Shown piece by piece: positions 1-8,165 of a stretch of DNA of 64,000 nt. Both the position numbers and the translations under genes were made by a program. Source of the DNA: Wenzhouxiangella marina (lineage in GTDB: Bacteria; Pseudomonadota; Gammaproteobacteria; Xanthomonadales; Wenzhouxiangellaceae); the NCBI RefSeq assembly GCF_001187785.1, contig NZ_CP012154.1:1606501-1670500 (forward strand), given 5' to 3'. The notes below the pieces were generated by a model. It saw only the letters and a program-made list of their open reading frames with translations, searched no databases and was not told where the DNA came from. How positions within the stretch are numbered: the first letter of the stretch is position 1; each line of letters begins with the position of its first letter.

Positions 1-1
1 C

Positions 2-121
2 GGCATGGTCGATGTGACCCTGAAGCAGGGCATCGAAACGACCATGAAGCGTGAAATTCCGGAGTTGCGAAGCGTGATTGACGCCACCGATCACAGCAAC
101 GGAAGCAACCCCTACTACTGA
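2..121 (+). CDS. nfuA: Fe-S biogenesis protein NfuA, C-terminal end (partial)
   Basis: Only the last 39 residues are present; the gene begins before the window. The peptide starts [12 protein letters not shown], which matches the segment just after the CxxC of the Nfu domain, and ends in SNPYY, close to the HSYY tail of E. coli NfuA. NfuA is a cytoplasmic carrier that delivers 4Fe-4S clusters to apoproteins, mainly under oxidative stress or iron limitation. The cluster-binding cysteines lie outside the window. The stop is at 119-121. The assignment rests on the short C-terminal motif only. Confidence 0.85.
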   Translation, partial: GMVDVTLKQGIETTMKREIPELRSVIDATDHSNGSNPYY

Positions 122-127
122 ACCGAG

Positions 128-162
128 CGGGGTGGAGCGGTCCGGTGTCCGAACCGCCCCCG
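128..162. other. intergenic hairpin between convergent nfuA and cytochrome genes
   Basis: Two nested stems, CGGGG/CCCCG and GCGGT/ACCGC, form a GC-rich hairpin between the nfuA stop and the cytochrome stop. No T-tract follows on either strand, so it is at best a weak or Rho-assisted terminator. Confidence 0.35.
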
Positions 163-172
163 AGAAACCGGA

Positions 173-508
173 TCAGTCGACTTCGAGTTCGACCAGGCCG
201 TCCTGACGCGAGAACCAGGCGGCCAGATCTTCGATGTCCTGGTCGCTGAGGTTCTGGGCGAAGGAGGCCATGATGGCGTTGTTGCGGGCGCCGGAGCGGT
301 AGGCCTTGAGCGCAACGACCAGATAGTCACGATGCTGACCGGCCAGACGCGGATACTCGGGTGAGAGCACCGTGTTGCCGTCGATGCCATGGCAGCTCTG
401 GCAGACCTGTCCGGCCAGTTCCTGACCACGGCTGGGGTTGCCGGAAGCCCAGGCCGCGTTGGCAAGCAGCAGCGACGCGAAGACCGTAGCGAGCGTCATT
501 CGAATCAT
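173..508 (-). CDS. secreted mono-haem cytochrome c (c4/c553-like), second of a pair
   Basis: A 111-residue protein with an N-terminal signal peptide (about residues 1-21, ending AWA) and one haem-binding motif CQSCH at residues 36-40. The region YPRLAGQHRDYL, then ALKAYRSG and a distal Met in NAIMASFA, is typical of cytochrome c4/c553 domains, with the Met as likely sixth ligand. It should act as a periplasmic electron carrier. Its start overlaps the stop of the upstream cytochrome by four bases (505-508), so the two are translationally coupled. Both put the haem at residue 36, like the two halves of a di-haem c4 encoded as separate genes. The electron partner cannot be told from the sequence. 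Confidence 0.85.
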   Translation of the reverse strand: MIRMTLATVFASLLLANAAWASGNPSRGQELAGQVCQSCHGIDGNTVLSPEYPRLAGQHRDYLVVALKAYRSGARNNAIMASFAQNLSDQDIEDLAAWFSRQDGLVELEVD

Positions 509-834
509 TCCGAATCCTCCGTCAGGCTGACGAAATAGGCAGCGATGTCGGCGATGTCCTGATCAGACAGGGTATTGGCCTGCGCCTGCATGGTGGCATG
601 CTGGCGCTCACCCGAGCGGTAGGCCTTGAGCGAGGCGACGATGTAGCCCTCGGTCTGGCCACCGATGCGTGGCACGGAGTAGCTCGGGTAGACATTCTTC
701 TGATAGGGGATGCCGTGGCAGCCCGTGCAGGTGTAGGCCAGGATCCGGCCTCGCTCGGCGTCGCCCGATTGGGCGACGGCGGGCATGGCCAGTCCGGCGC
801 ACAGTGCCAGCATGAGGAACAAACGATTCAGCAT
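505..834 (-). CDS. secreted mono-haem cytochrome c (c4/c553-like), first of a pair
   Basis: A 109-residue protein. The start at 834 was chosen over an upstream in-frame ATG at 987 because MLNRLFLMLALCAGLAMPA is a clean signal peptide (cleavage near AVAQ), and the longer form would overlap the divergent acyl-CoA dehydrogenase gene. The haem motif CTGCH is at 36-40, followed by the c4-like segment GGQTEGYIVASLKAYRSGER and a Met in HATMQAQA. It is followed by the second cytochrome with a 4-base overlap. It is probably a periplasmic electron carrier for a terminal oxidase or an oxidative stress enzyme. Family assignment is firm; the physiological partner is unknown. Confidence 0.85.
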   Translation of the reverse strand: MLNRLFLMLALCAGLAMPAVAQSGDAERGRILAYTCTGCHGIPYQKNVYPSYSVPRIGGQTEGYIVASLKAYRSGERQHATMQAQANTLSDQDIADIAAYFVSLTEDSE

Positions 835-870
835 GAAAATCGGCCAGTCAATGTGGAGGTCAAGCCTCGC

Positions 871-876
871 ATTATA
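871..876 (-). promoter_or_regulatory. -10 element for the cytochrome pair
   Basis: The minus strand reads TATAAT here, which would place the transcript start about 30 nt before the cytochrome start codon. No good -35 hexamer is seen 16-18 bases upstream. Confidence 0.35.
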
Positions 877-980
877 ACGCTCGAAGGCCTCGCCGTGGAA
901 GCATCGAATGCGGCTGATTTCATTCTCAGCGCATCGGAAATCCACTAAACTACCGGGTTTATCCGACGGCAAGGACTTCC

Positions 981-2144
981 ATGGCATCCCTCGATCCGCT
1001 CGATCTTTTCGATATCCAGTCCCAGCTCAGCGAAGAAGAGCAGATGATCCGCGACAGCGTGGCGCGCTTCGTTGACGAAAAAGCACTGCCGCTGATGGCG
1101 GAATGCTTCGATCAGGGCCGGTTTCCGAAGGAACTCATCCCCGAAATCGCTGACCTGGGCCTGCTCGGCTCGAGCCTCGAAGGCTATGGCTGTGCCGGCC
1201 TGAACGGCGTCAGCTACGGTCTGATCTGTCAGGAACTCGAGCGCGGTGATTCGGGCCTGCGCAGCTTCGTGTCCGTGCAGTCCTCGCTGTGCATGTATCC
1301 CATTCATGCCTTTGGCTCCGAGGAGCAGAAGCAGCGCTGGTTGCCCGACATGGCCGCCGGCCAGGTCATCGGTTGTTTCGGCCTGACGGAGCCTCACGGC
1401 GGTTCGGACCCGGCCAACATGAAGACCCATGCCAAGCGCGATGGCGACGACTGGATCCTGAACGGTGCCAAGATGTGGATCACCAACGGGACGCTGGCCG
1501 ATATCGCGATCGTCTGGGCGCGGACCGAAGAGGGCATCCAGGGATTCATCGTCGAGAAGGACTTCCCGGGCTTCGAGGCCCGTGACATCCGCTCCAAGAT
1601 GTCCCTGCGGGCATCGGTCACCTCCGAACTCTATTTCGACAATGTCCGGGTGCCGGACGCCAACCGTCTTCCGGGCGTCGTGGGTCTGAAGGGGCCCTTG
1701 TCCTGCCTCAGCCAGGCCCGCTACGGCATCACCTGGGGGCCCATCGGCGCGGCCATCGCCTGCTTGAAGGAGGCCTTGGACTACACGGCCGATCGTGAGC
1801 TCTTCAAGCGCCCGCTGTCGTCCAACCAGGCCGTCCAGATCCGCCTGGCCGATCATGCTCGCCGCATCACCCTGGCGCAGTTGATGAGTCTGCGCCTGGG
1901 GCGCCTGAAGGATGCGGGCAAGGTGCATCCGACCCAGATCTCGATGGCGAAGTGGAACAACGTACGCATGGCCATCGATATCGCCCGCGACTGCCGTGAC
2001 CTGCTGGGCGGGTCCGGCATCACGCTGGAGTACGTGGCCATTCGCCACGCGCTGAACCTGGAGTCGGTCATCACCTACGAGGGCACGGAAACCGTGCATC
2101 AGCTGGTGGTGGGTCGGGAGCTGACCGGTCACAACGCATTCTGA
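981..2144 (+). CDS. gcdH: glutaryl-CoA dehydrogenase
   Basis: A 387-residue flavoenzyme of the acyl-CoA dehydrogenase family. It oxidatively decarboxylates glutaryl-CoA to crotonyl-CoA with FAD, in lysine, tryptophan and benzoate-type catabolism, passing electrons to ETF. The sequence follows human GCDH closely: DSGLRSFVSVQSSL (the Arg that binds the glutaryl carboxylate), GCFGLTEPHGGSDP, WITNG, RDLLGGSGI, and the catalytic Glu in YEGTETVH at about residue 367, with the characteristic C-terminal GRELTGHNAF. It is full length. It is followed after 81 bp by a fused E1 dehydrogenase, so the pair may feed acyl-CoA into central metabolism; the operon itself is an inference. Confidence 0.95.
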   Translation: MASLDPLDLFDIQSQLSEEEQMIRDSVARFVDEKALPLMAECFDQGRFPKELIPEIADLGLLGSSLEGYGCAGLNGVSYGLICQELERGDSGLRSFVSVQSSLCMYPIHAFGSEEQKQRWLPDMAAGQVIGCFGLTEPHGGSDPANMKTHAKRDGDDWILNGAKMWITNGTLADIAIVWARTEEGIQGFIVEKDFPGFEARDIRSKMSLRASVTSELYFDNVRVPDANRLPGVVGLKGPLSCLSQARYGITWGPIGAAIACLKEALDYTADRELFKRPLSSNQAVQIRLADHARRITLAQLMSLRLGRLKDAGKVHPTQISMAKWNNVRMAIDIARDCRDLLGGSGITLEYVAIRHALNLESVITYEGTETVHQLVVGRELTGHNAF

Positions 2145-2225
2145 TGCCGGTGCCTGCGCCGGCGCGTTGAGTGGTTTCAATGGCGGCGCCCGGAGGGGCG
2201 TCGCCAGTCTTGATGGGATAAGGGC

Positions 2226-4457
2226 ATGAGTCAATCTTCGGGAGCCCGCCAGATCAACCGCGCTGAAGTGGTGGATCTGGCCTTCTTGGATCATCTTCGG
2301 TCCATCGCCGCTGGCCGAATCGAACCCGAACGTGGGGGAGCGATTCCTGATCGGGATCTGCTGGAACTGTTCGACAGCCAGATGGTGTCTCGTCAGCTCG
2401 ATCTGATGGCCAGGGTAAAGCGGCTGGAAAACAAGGTCTTCTACACGATCGGATCGTCCGGCCACGAGGGCAATGCCCTGCTCGGGCGCTTGACCCGGTC
2501 AACCGATCCGGCCTTTCTGCACTATCGTTCGGGCGGCTTCATGGCCGAACGCTATCGCAAGGCCGAAGGGCAGGACTTCATCCGCGACACCTGCCTGAGC
2601 TTCGCTGCCGCGGCCGAAGACCCGGCCTCGGGTGGGCGCCACAAGGTCTGGGGCTCCCAGCCGCTATGGGTGCTGCCGCAGACCTCGACCATCGCATCGC
2701 ATCTGCCCAAGGCCGTCGGCACGGCCCTGGCCATCGCCCGAGGCAGTGCAGGCCATGATCTGCCGGTGCCCGAGGACAGCCTCGTCGTCTGTTCCTTCGG
2801 CGACGCCAGCCTGAACCATGCCACGGCCCAGGCCGCGCTCAATACCTGCGCATGGACGCGCCATCAGAACCTGCCGCTACCGATCCTGATGGTGTGCGAA
2901 GACAATGGCATCGGCATCTCCGTGCCCACGCCCAACGACTGGGTCCGACAGAGCATTTCCAGCCGCCACGGCATCGAATACCGCCAGGCCGATGGCCTCG
3001 ATCTGACCCGGGGCTACGCACCGGTGGCCGAGGCGGTCGAAGACTGTCGCCGCCTGCGTCGCCCGGTCTTCCTGCATCTTCGAACCACCCGCCTGATGGG
3101 TCATGCCGGAACGGACTTCGAGATCGATTACCGACCCATGGCGGAACTCGAGGCGGCCGAAGCCCTCGACCCCCTGATGCGTTCGGCCGAACGCGTGGTG
3201 GCTCGTGGTTTGATGCGTCCCGAAGAGATCGAACAACGCTACGAGGCGCTGCGCCGACAGTGTCTGGCTGAGGCCGATCGTGCCGACGCCCGTCCACGCC
3301 TGACCACGCGCGAGGCGGTGATGGCGCCGCTGGCGCCCTACCATCCGGCCGAGGTCATGGCCGAGGCCCGTCGTGCGCCCGAACGGGACCAGCGGATCGA
3401 GGCCTTCGGCAGTGAACGTGGACTGCCGGAAAACCAGCCGCCGCGTCATCTGGCCATCCAGATCAACCGCGCCCTGACCGACCTGATGCTCAAGCATCCC
3501 GAGGCCCTGGTGTTCGGCGAGGACGTGGCCAGGAAGGGCGGGGTGTACACGGTCACTCGCGGTCTCTGGGAACGCTTCGGTCGTCGACGGGTATTCAACA
3601 CCCTGCTCGACGAGACCACCATCCTGGGCCTGGCCCAGGGTTTCGGCAGCATGGGTTACCTGCCGATCCCCGAAATCCAGTACCTGGCCTACTTCCACAA
3701 TGCCTGCGACCAGATTCGCGGCGAGGCCTGCTCTCTGCAGTTCTTCTCCAACGGCCAGTACCGCAATCCCATGCTGATGCGTATCGCCAGCCTGGGTTAC
3801 CAGCGCGGTTTTGGCGGGCACTTCCACAACGACAACTCGATTACCGCCCTGCGGGACATCCCGGGACTGGTCATCGGCTGTCCCTCGCGGGCCGACGATG
3901 CGGTGAACATGCTGCGGACCATGGCGGCCCTGGCCCTGGTGGATGGACGGGTCTGTGCCTTCCTGGAGCCGATCGCGCTCTACATGACCAAGGATCTGTA
4001 CGAGCGCGATGACGGGCAATGGTGCTTCGACTATCCGCCACCGAACGAGGCGCTCGAGCCCTGGGCGCCGAGGCTCTACAACGAATCCGCCGATGATCTG
4101 CTGATCGTGACTTTCGGCAACGGCGTGCCGATGGCTCTGCGCGTCGCGCGTCGCCTGGCCGAGGAATATTCCATCGGGGCGCGGGTCATGGATCTGCGCT
4201 GGATCAAACCGATGGACAAGCAGGCCCTGGCCGAGCACGCTTCGGCCTGTTCGAGCGTGGTGGTCTTCGATGAGGGCCGGCCGGACGGCGGTGTCGGGGA
4301 AGCGGTGTTGACCGCTCTGGTCGAAGCGGGGCTGGCGGATCGGCCGATCAAGCGGGTCACGGGCGCCGACTGCTACATCCCGCTGGCCGATGCGGCGAAT
4401 CTGATCCTGGCATCCGAAAGCGAACTGTTCGAAGCCTGCCTGTCGACCTGCGCCTGA
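2226..4457 (+). CDS. fused alpha/beta E1 component of a 2-oxoacid (branched-chain type) dehydrogenase
   Basis: A 743-residue single-chain thiamine diphosphate enzyme. Residues about 40-390 match E1-alpha (SSGHEGNA, HYRSGG, and the TPP motif GDASLNHA through MVCEDN near residues 192-226). Residues about 405-743 match E1-beta (VFGEDVARKGGVYTVTRGL, DETTILGLAQG, RWIKPMD). E1 decarboxylates a 2-oxoacid and acylates the lipoyl domain of E2. In most bacteria alpha and beta are separate genes; here they are fused, and no E2 or E3 lies nearby. Branched-chain 2-oxoisovalerate is the most likely substrate, but pyruvate or another 2-oxoacid cannot be excluded. Confidence 0.85.
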   Translation: MSQSSGARQINRAEVVDLAFLDHLRSIAAGRIEPERGGAIPDRDLLELFDSQMVSRQLDLMARVKRLENKVFYTIGSSGHEGNALLGRLTRSTDPAFLHYRSGGFMAERYRKAEGQDFIRDTCLSFAAAAEDPASGGRHKVWGSQPLWVLPQTSTIASHLPKAVGTALAIARGSAGHDLPVPEDSLVVCSFGDASLNHATAQAALNTCAWTRHQNLPLPILMVCEDNGIGISVPTPNDWVRQSISSRHGIEYRQADGLDLTRGYAPVAEAVEDCRRLRRPVFLHLRTTRLMGHAGTDFEIDYRPMAELEAAEALDPLMRSAERVVARGLMRPEEIEQRYEALRRQCLAEADRADARPRLTTREAVMAPLAPYHPAEVMAEARRAPERDQRIEAFGSERGLPENQPPRHLAIQINRALTDLMLKHPEALVFGEDVARKGGVYTVTRGLWERFGRRRVFNTLLDETTILGLAQGFGSMGYLPIPEIQYLAYFHNACDQIRGEACSLQFFSNGQYRNPMLMRIASLGYQRGFGGHFHNDNSITALRDIPGLVIGCPSRADDAVNMLRTMAALALVDGRVCAFLEPIALYMTKDLYERDDGQWCFDYPPPNEALEPWAPRLYNESADDLLIVTFGNGVPMALRVARRLAEEYSIGARVMDLRWIKPMDKQALAEHASACSSVVVFDEGRPDGGVGEAVLTALVEAGLADRPIKRVTGADCYIPLADAANLILASESELFEACLSTCA

Positions 4458-4502
4458 GGCGACCCTCGGAAGAGGGCGCTGCGCCGCGGTCGTGGCGGGC
4501 CT

Positions 4503-6155
4503 TTACCGGTCCTCGTACAAGCGCTTGAGCTGTTCGGCGTCGACTTCGCGCGCGAACAGCCAGCCCTGAACCAATACGGGCTCGAGGGCGGCGAGCGCGT
4601 CGCGCTGCTCCTGGGTCTCCACGCCTTCGATCACGACCTCGAGGCCGAGTTCGCGGGCCATTTCCGTCACCCGGGGGACCAGCACGGCCTTCGGGCTGTC
4701 GGTGGCCACGGCGGCGGTCAGCTGCTGGCAGATCTTGATGCCGTGGATGTCCAGTTCGTTCAGGTAGGCCAGGCCGCAGTAGCCGACCCCGAAGTCATCC
4801 GCGAACAGAGTCAGTCCCATCGCCGCCAGACGCTCGATGCTGGCTCGCGAGGCTTCCCCCGCCAGCATGGTGCGTTCGGTGATTTCGAGCACGATCTGTC
4901 CGGGCTGGATGCCGCGGGCGAGTAGGTGGCGTTCGATCTGACCGACCAGGCTCGGATCGCTGAGTTCGTCGGGGGAGATGTTCAGGGTCAGGCGGAGCTG
5001 CGGCTGCGCGGCCAGCCAGTCGCCGAGTTCCTCGCCGATCGAACGGATCATCACCGCGCTGACTTCTCGAATGAGACCCTGCGATTCGGCCAGGGGAATG
5101 AACTGGTCGGCCGGGACAGTCTGTCCACGTTCGTTCTTCCATCGGGCCAGCGCCTCGAAGGCGGCCAGTTTGCGGCCGGGCAGGGTGACGATGGGCTGAT
5201 AGGCCGGCCGAATCCACCCTTCCTTCAGGGCCTGTCGTAGCGCTCGCTCGGGCGTATTGCGCTGGCGCCAGAGGCTGACGGCGATCATGAACAGGCTGCC
5301 GCCGAGAGCGCCACCGAGGCCGGCAATGACCGCGTGAGTCGCACCGGTGGCGGCCGGCTTGCTCAGACCGAGTCGGATGCGGGCGCAGATCCCGGTCTGT
5401 TCGCTGCACTGGGCGCGGCTTTCCGGACGGCTGCGGAAGACGCCGTTGTCCGGCCGGGTCAGAAGGGAGAAGGGCAGCCACTGGCGCGGGCTGTCGCTGG
5501 CCACCGCCACCTCGATGTGGGCCTGGTCGAGGCCGGTGACCAGATCGATGACCTGACGCGAGTCGACCAGCGCGTTGAAGTCGCCGCGCTCGACGACCAT
5601 GGACCGGAGCTTGGCCGAGGCGAGCACGGTCCGGTCGGTTCTCAGTCCGATACCGCCATCCAGTCGCAGCGGGGGCGCGGTGCTGTGGTAGGGCTCTTCG
5701 AGGGAACCCAGGGCGGTACTGCAGTAGAGCGAATAGCCGCGCACGCCACCGATGTCTCGCAGGTAGCGAGCTTCGAACAGCAGGGTGCGCATGTCCTGAA
5801 TCTGCGCTTCGCTGCAGTGCGCATGACCGCGGGCAGCCAGGCTATCGAAGACATCGAGGGCTTCGCCGATGATGTCGTCGAGTCGTTCGAGCACGCGCTG
5901 CGTGGATTGGTCGATCAGGGTGGCGGTTCTTGCCTGGTCGAGTCGCTCGGCGACCCACCAGCCGAACAGGGCACCGACCACGCTGAACGCCGCGGCGGCC
6001 AGCCAGATCAAGGGACGACTGGCCAGCGACCTGGATGCAGAGTCCCGCAAGCGCGGCGACGCAGCGCTCTCGCTCAATGCCGTGTCGGCTGGCATCTTCA
6101 GTGGCTCGGTCCCCGTCGATGCATCGTCCCCAAACCCCTTGTTCTGCGCGGTCAT
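4503..6155 (-). CDS. CSS-motif EAL-domain c-di-GMP phosphodiesterase
   Basis: A 550-residue inner-membrane protein. A hydrophobic segment at about 49-69 and another at 271-295 bracket a periplasmic region with paired cysteines (C114, C145 in the YCS motif, C250, C257), the layout of CSS-type sensors. There a disulfide is thought to control the cytoplasmic EAL domain. The EAL domain (about 305-545) keeps the catalytic set: E334 in FEALARW, N392, E424, D453-D454, K474, E510/E513 and Q530. The loop reads FGVGYCGL and KIC instead of the usual FGTGYSSL and KID. It should hydrolyse c-di-GMP to pGpG in response to envelope redox state. It has no adjacent GGDEF partner; one lies about 54 kb away. Confidence 0.88.
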   Translation of the reverse strand: MTAQNKGFGDDASTGTEPLKMPADTALSESAASPRLRDSASRSLASRPLIWLAAAAFSVVGALFGWWVAERLDQARTATLIDQSTQRVLERLDDIIGEALDVFDSLAARGHAHCSEAQIQDMRTLLFEARYLRDIGGVRGYSLYCSTALGSLEEPYHSTAPPLRLDGGIGLRTDRTVLASAKLRSMVVERGDFNALVDSRQVIDLVTGLDQAHIEVAVASDSPRQWLPFSLLTRPDNGVFRSRPESRAQCSEQTGICARIRLGLSKPAATGATHAVIAGLGGALGGSLFMIAVSLWRQRNTPERALRQALKEGWIRPAYQPIVTLPGRKLAAFEALARWKNERGQTVPADQFIPLAESQGLIREVSAVMIRSIGEELGDWLAAQPQLRLTLNISPDELSDPSLVGQIERHLLARGIQPGQIVLEITERTMLAGEASRASIERLAAMGLTLFADDFGVGYCGLAYLNELDIHGIKICQQLTAAVATDSPKAVLVPRVTEMARELGLEVVIEGVETQEQRDALAALEPVLVQGWLFAREVDAEQLKRLYEDR

Positions 6156-6197
6156 CGCGGCTTACGAGATCCAGCATAGACCAGTCCAGAGGGCGGA

Positions 6198-7679
6198 TCA
6201 ATCGCCCGGCCGGCGGTAGGCGTCGGGGTCGAAGCGCGAGGTCCTGGCTGCGAAACGCCAGGTGAAGTCAGGCCAGAGTGTGGTGTTCCGTCCGCTGCTC
6301 GGGTGCAGGTACCAGCTTCCGCAGCCGCCGCGTGACCAGACCGAGCGTTCTAGGCGGGCATCGAGGGCCTGATTCCAGGCCGCTTCCCGGTCATGGCGAA
6401 CCTCGAGCGGGCCGGGGTGCTCGTCCTGCCAGTCCAGCGCCGACAGCAGGTAGCGGATCTGGGCCTCGATCATCAGCAGGACCGAGTTGTGTCCAAGCGC
6501 GGTGTTGGGACCCAGCAGGGTGAAGAAGTTCGGAAAGCCCGGCACGGTCGTGCCCTTGTAGGCGCGCGGTCCGTCGGCCCAGGCCTCGGCCAGATCGCGC
6601 CCGTTGCGGCCCTGGATCAGGCCCTGAGGAATCGGGCGCGTGGCTTGAAAGCCGGTGGCCAGGATGAGCACCTCGGCCGGCCTTGATCGACCCTGTCGGT
6701 CGACGATTCGATCGACCTCGATGCGCTCGATCCTTTCGGGAATGAGCTCGACGTTCTTCCGGTTCAGTGCCGGGTAGAAGTCATTGCTCATCAGGACCCG
6801 TTTGCAGCCCATCGCGTAGTCGGGCGTCAGGGCCTGCCTCATTGCGGGATCGGCCACCTGGCGATGGAGATGCTCCAGGGCCTTGCGGCGGTGGAACCAG
6901 GTCAGGCGGGACGACCAGTTGAAGGCGGGCAGGCGGCTTTCGAGCAGCAGGTAGAGCCCCAGGCGTCGTAGCAATCTGGTTGGCGGAAGGCGGCGGTAGA
7001 GCGACTGCTTCCAGGTCGGAATCGAGCGGTCCGGTTTCGGCAGGATCCATTGCGGCGTTCGCTGGTAGAAATCCAGCTGGGCAACCTCCTGAGCGATCCG
7101 GGGCACGAACTGGATGGCCGAGGCGCCGCCACCGATGACCGCGACTCGCTTGCCTTTCAGCTCGAGATCCTCGGGCCAGCGCTGGGAATGGAACACTGCC
7201 CCCGAGAAGGTCTCGAGCCCTGGGATCTTCGGCCAGGCCGGGCGGGAGAGTCCGCCGATGGCGCTGACCAGCACCTCGGTCCGGTATTCCCGGCCATGCT
7301 GGTCCAGGAGTTTCCAGTCCTGAGTCTCATCCTGCCAGCGCGCCTGTTCCAGACGGGTGTCGAGGCGCAGATGGGAGCGGAGGTCGAAGCGCTCGACGCA
7401 GTCGTCCAGGTGTGCCTGAATCTCCGCTCTTGGAGCGAACTGCCGTGACCAGTCCGCCTTGGGTGCGAAGGACAGGGAGTAAAGGTGCGACTGCACGTCG
7501 CAGGCGCAGCCAGGGTAGCGGTTGAGCCACCAGGTGCCGCCGACCCCGCTTTCGGCTTCCAGGATCAGGAAATCCCGGATGCCGCGCTGGCGCAGGCGAA
7601 TGGCCAGTCCCAAGCCGGCGAAGCCTGCGCCGATGATGATCAGACGATGTTCCTTTGGAGGCCCGACCGTCTCAGCCAT
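6198..7679 (-). CDS. flavin-containing monooxygenase, Baeyer-Villiger type
   Basis: A 493-residue flavoprotein with two Rossmann motifs, GAGFAGLG near residue 17 for FAD and GGGASAIQ near residue 185 for NADPH. The Baeyer-Villiger fingerprint FxGxxxHxxxWP is present as FSGAVFHSQRWP. Further motifs are GGTWWLNRYPGCACDVQSHLY and ILATGF. Such enzymes insert oxygen next to ketones or oxidise heteroatoms; the substrate is not predictable. The start overlaps the stop of the upstream K+ channel gene by 8 bases, so the two are co-translated, which is an odd pairing. A 42-bp gap separates it from the EAL gene downstream. Confidence 0.88.
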   Translation of the reverse strand: MAETVGPPKEHRLIIIGAGFAGLGLAIRLRQRGIRDFLILEAESGVGGTWWLNRYPGCACDVQSHLYSLSFAPKADWSRQFAPRAEIQAHLDDCVERFDLRSHLRLDTRLEQARWQDETQDWKLLDQHGREYRTEVLVSAIGGLSRPAWPKIPGLETFSGAVFHSQRWPEDLELKGKRVAVIGGGASAIQFVPRIAQEVAQLDFYQRTPQWILPKPDRSIPTWKQSLYRRLPPTRLLRRLGLYLLLESRLPAFNWSSRLTWFHRRKALEHLHRQVADPAMRQALTPDYAMGCKRVLMSNDFYPALNRKNVELIPERIERIEVDRIVDRQGRSRPAEVLILATGFQATRPIPQGLIQGRNGRDLAEAWADGPRAYKGTTVPGFPNFFTLLGPNTALGHNSVLLMIEAQIRYLLSALDWQDEHPGPLEVRHDREAAWNQALDARLERSVWSRGGCGSWYLHPSSGRNTTLWPDFTWRFAARTSRFDPDAYRRPGD

Positions 7680-8148
7680 GCGACTGGTGCGAGCCCCAGG
7701 TTCTCGCCATGACCAGGTAGGTGAAGGACGCCGACCAGGTGATGAGCATGAAGCCGATCAGGGACTCGGTCCCCGCCAGCAGGCGAAGCGGACCGATGGG
7801 CCAGAGATCGCCCCAGCCGACCGTCGAGTAGGTGGTGGCGGAGAAGTAGACGCAGTCGAGCAGATCGAAGCTGTCGTAGCCTCCGATGCTGCCGAGCGTT
7901 TCGAAATGCATCAGGGCCCAGTAGGCGATCCCGAACAGCCAGATTTCGACCACATGGACGAGCAGCAGCGCCAGCATGACCACCATCAGGGTCGGGCGAT
8001 GATAGCGGTCCGGACGCAGGGCCCGGGTCTGACGAATGACCCAGCGATTGAGCATCGCCAGCACCTCGAAGTGCAGACCGACCGTGGCCAGGGTGACCCC
8101 GAGGGTCACGCCGGCGACGGTCCATTCCGCAGCCCCGATCGGCAGCAT
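7672..8148 (-). CDS. two-TM potassium channel family protein
   Basis: A 158-residue membrane protein with hydrophobic segments at about 10-28, 54-76 and 124-146. A pore loop before the last segment carries the filter-like sequence TTYSTVGWGD. That matches the K+ channel signature TVGYGD with Trp in place of Tyr. There is no cytoplasmic RCK or cyclic-nucleotide domain. It probably conducts monovalent cations, and the altered filter leaves ion selectivity open. The 3' end overlaps the monooxygenase gene by 8 bases, and a 17-bp gap separates it from kbl upstream. Confidence 0.75.
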   Translation of the reverse strand: MLPIGAAEWTVAGVTLGVTLATVGLHFEVLAMLNRWVIRQTRALRPDRYHRPTLMVVMLALLLVHVVEIWLFGIAYWALMHFETLGSIGGYDSFDLLDCVYFSATTYSTVGWGDLWPIGPLRLLAGTESLIGFMLITWSASFTYLVMARTWGSHQSHG

Positions 8149-8165
8149 GGTCGCCTACCGTGCCA

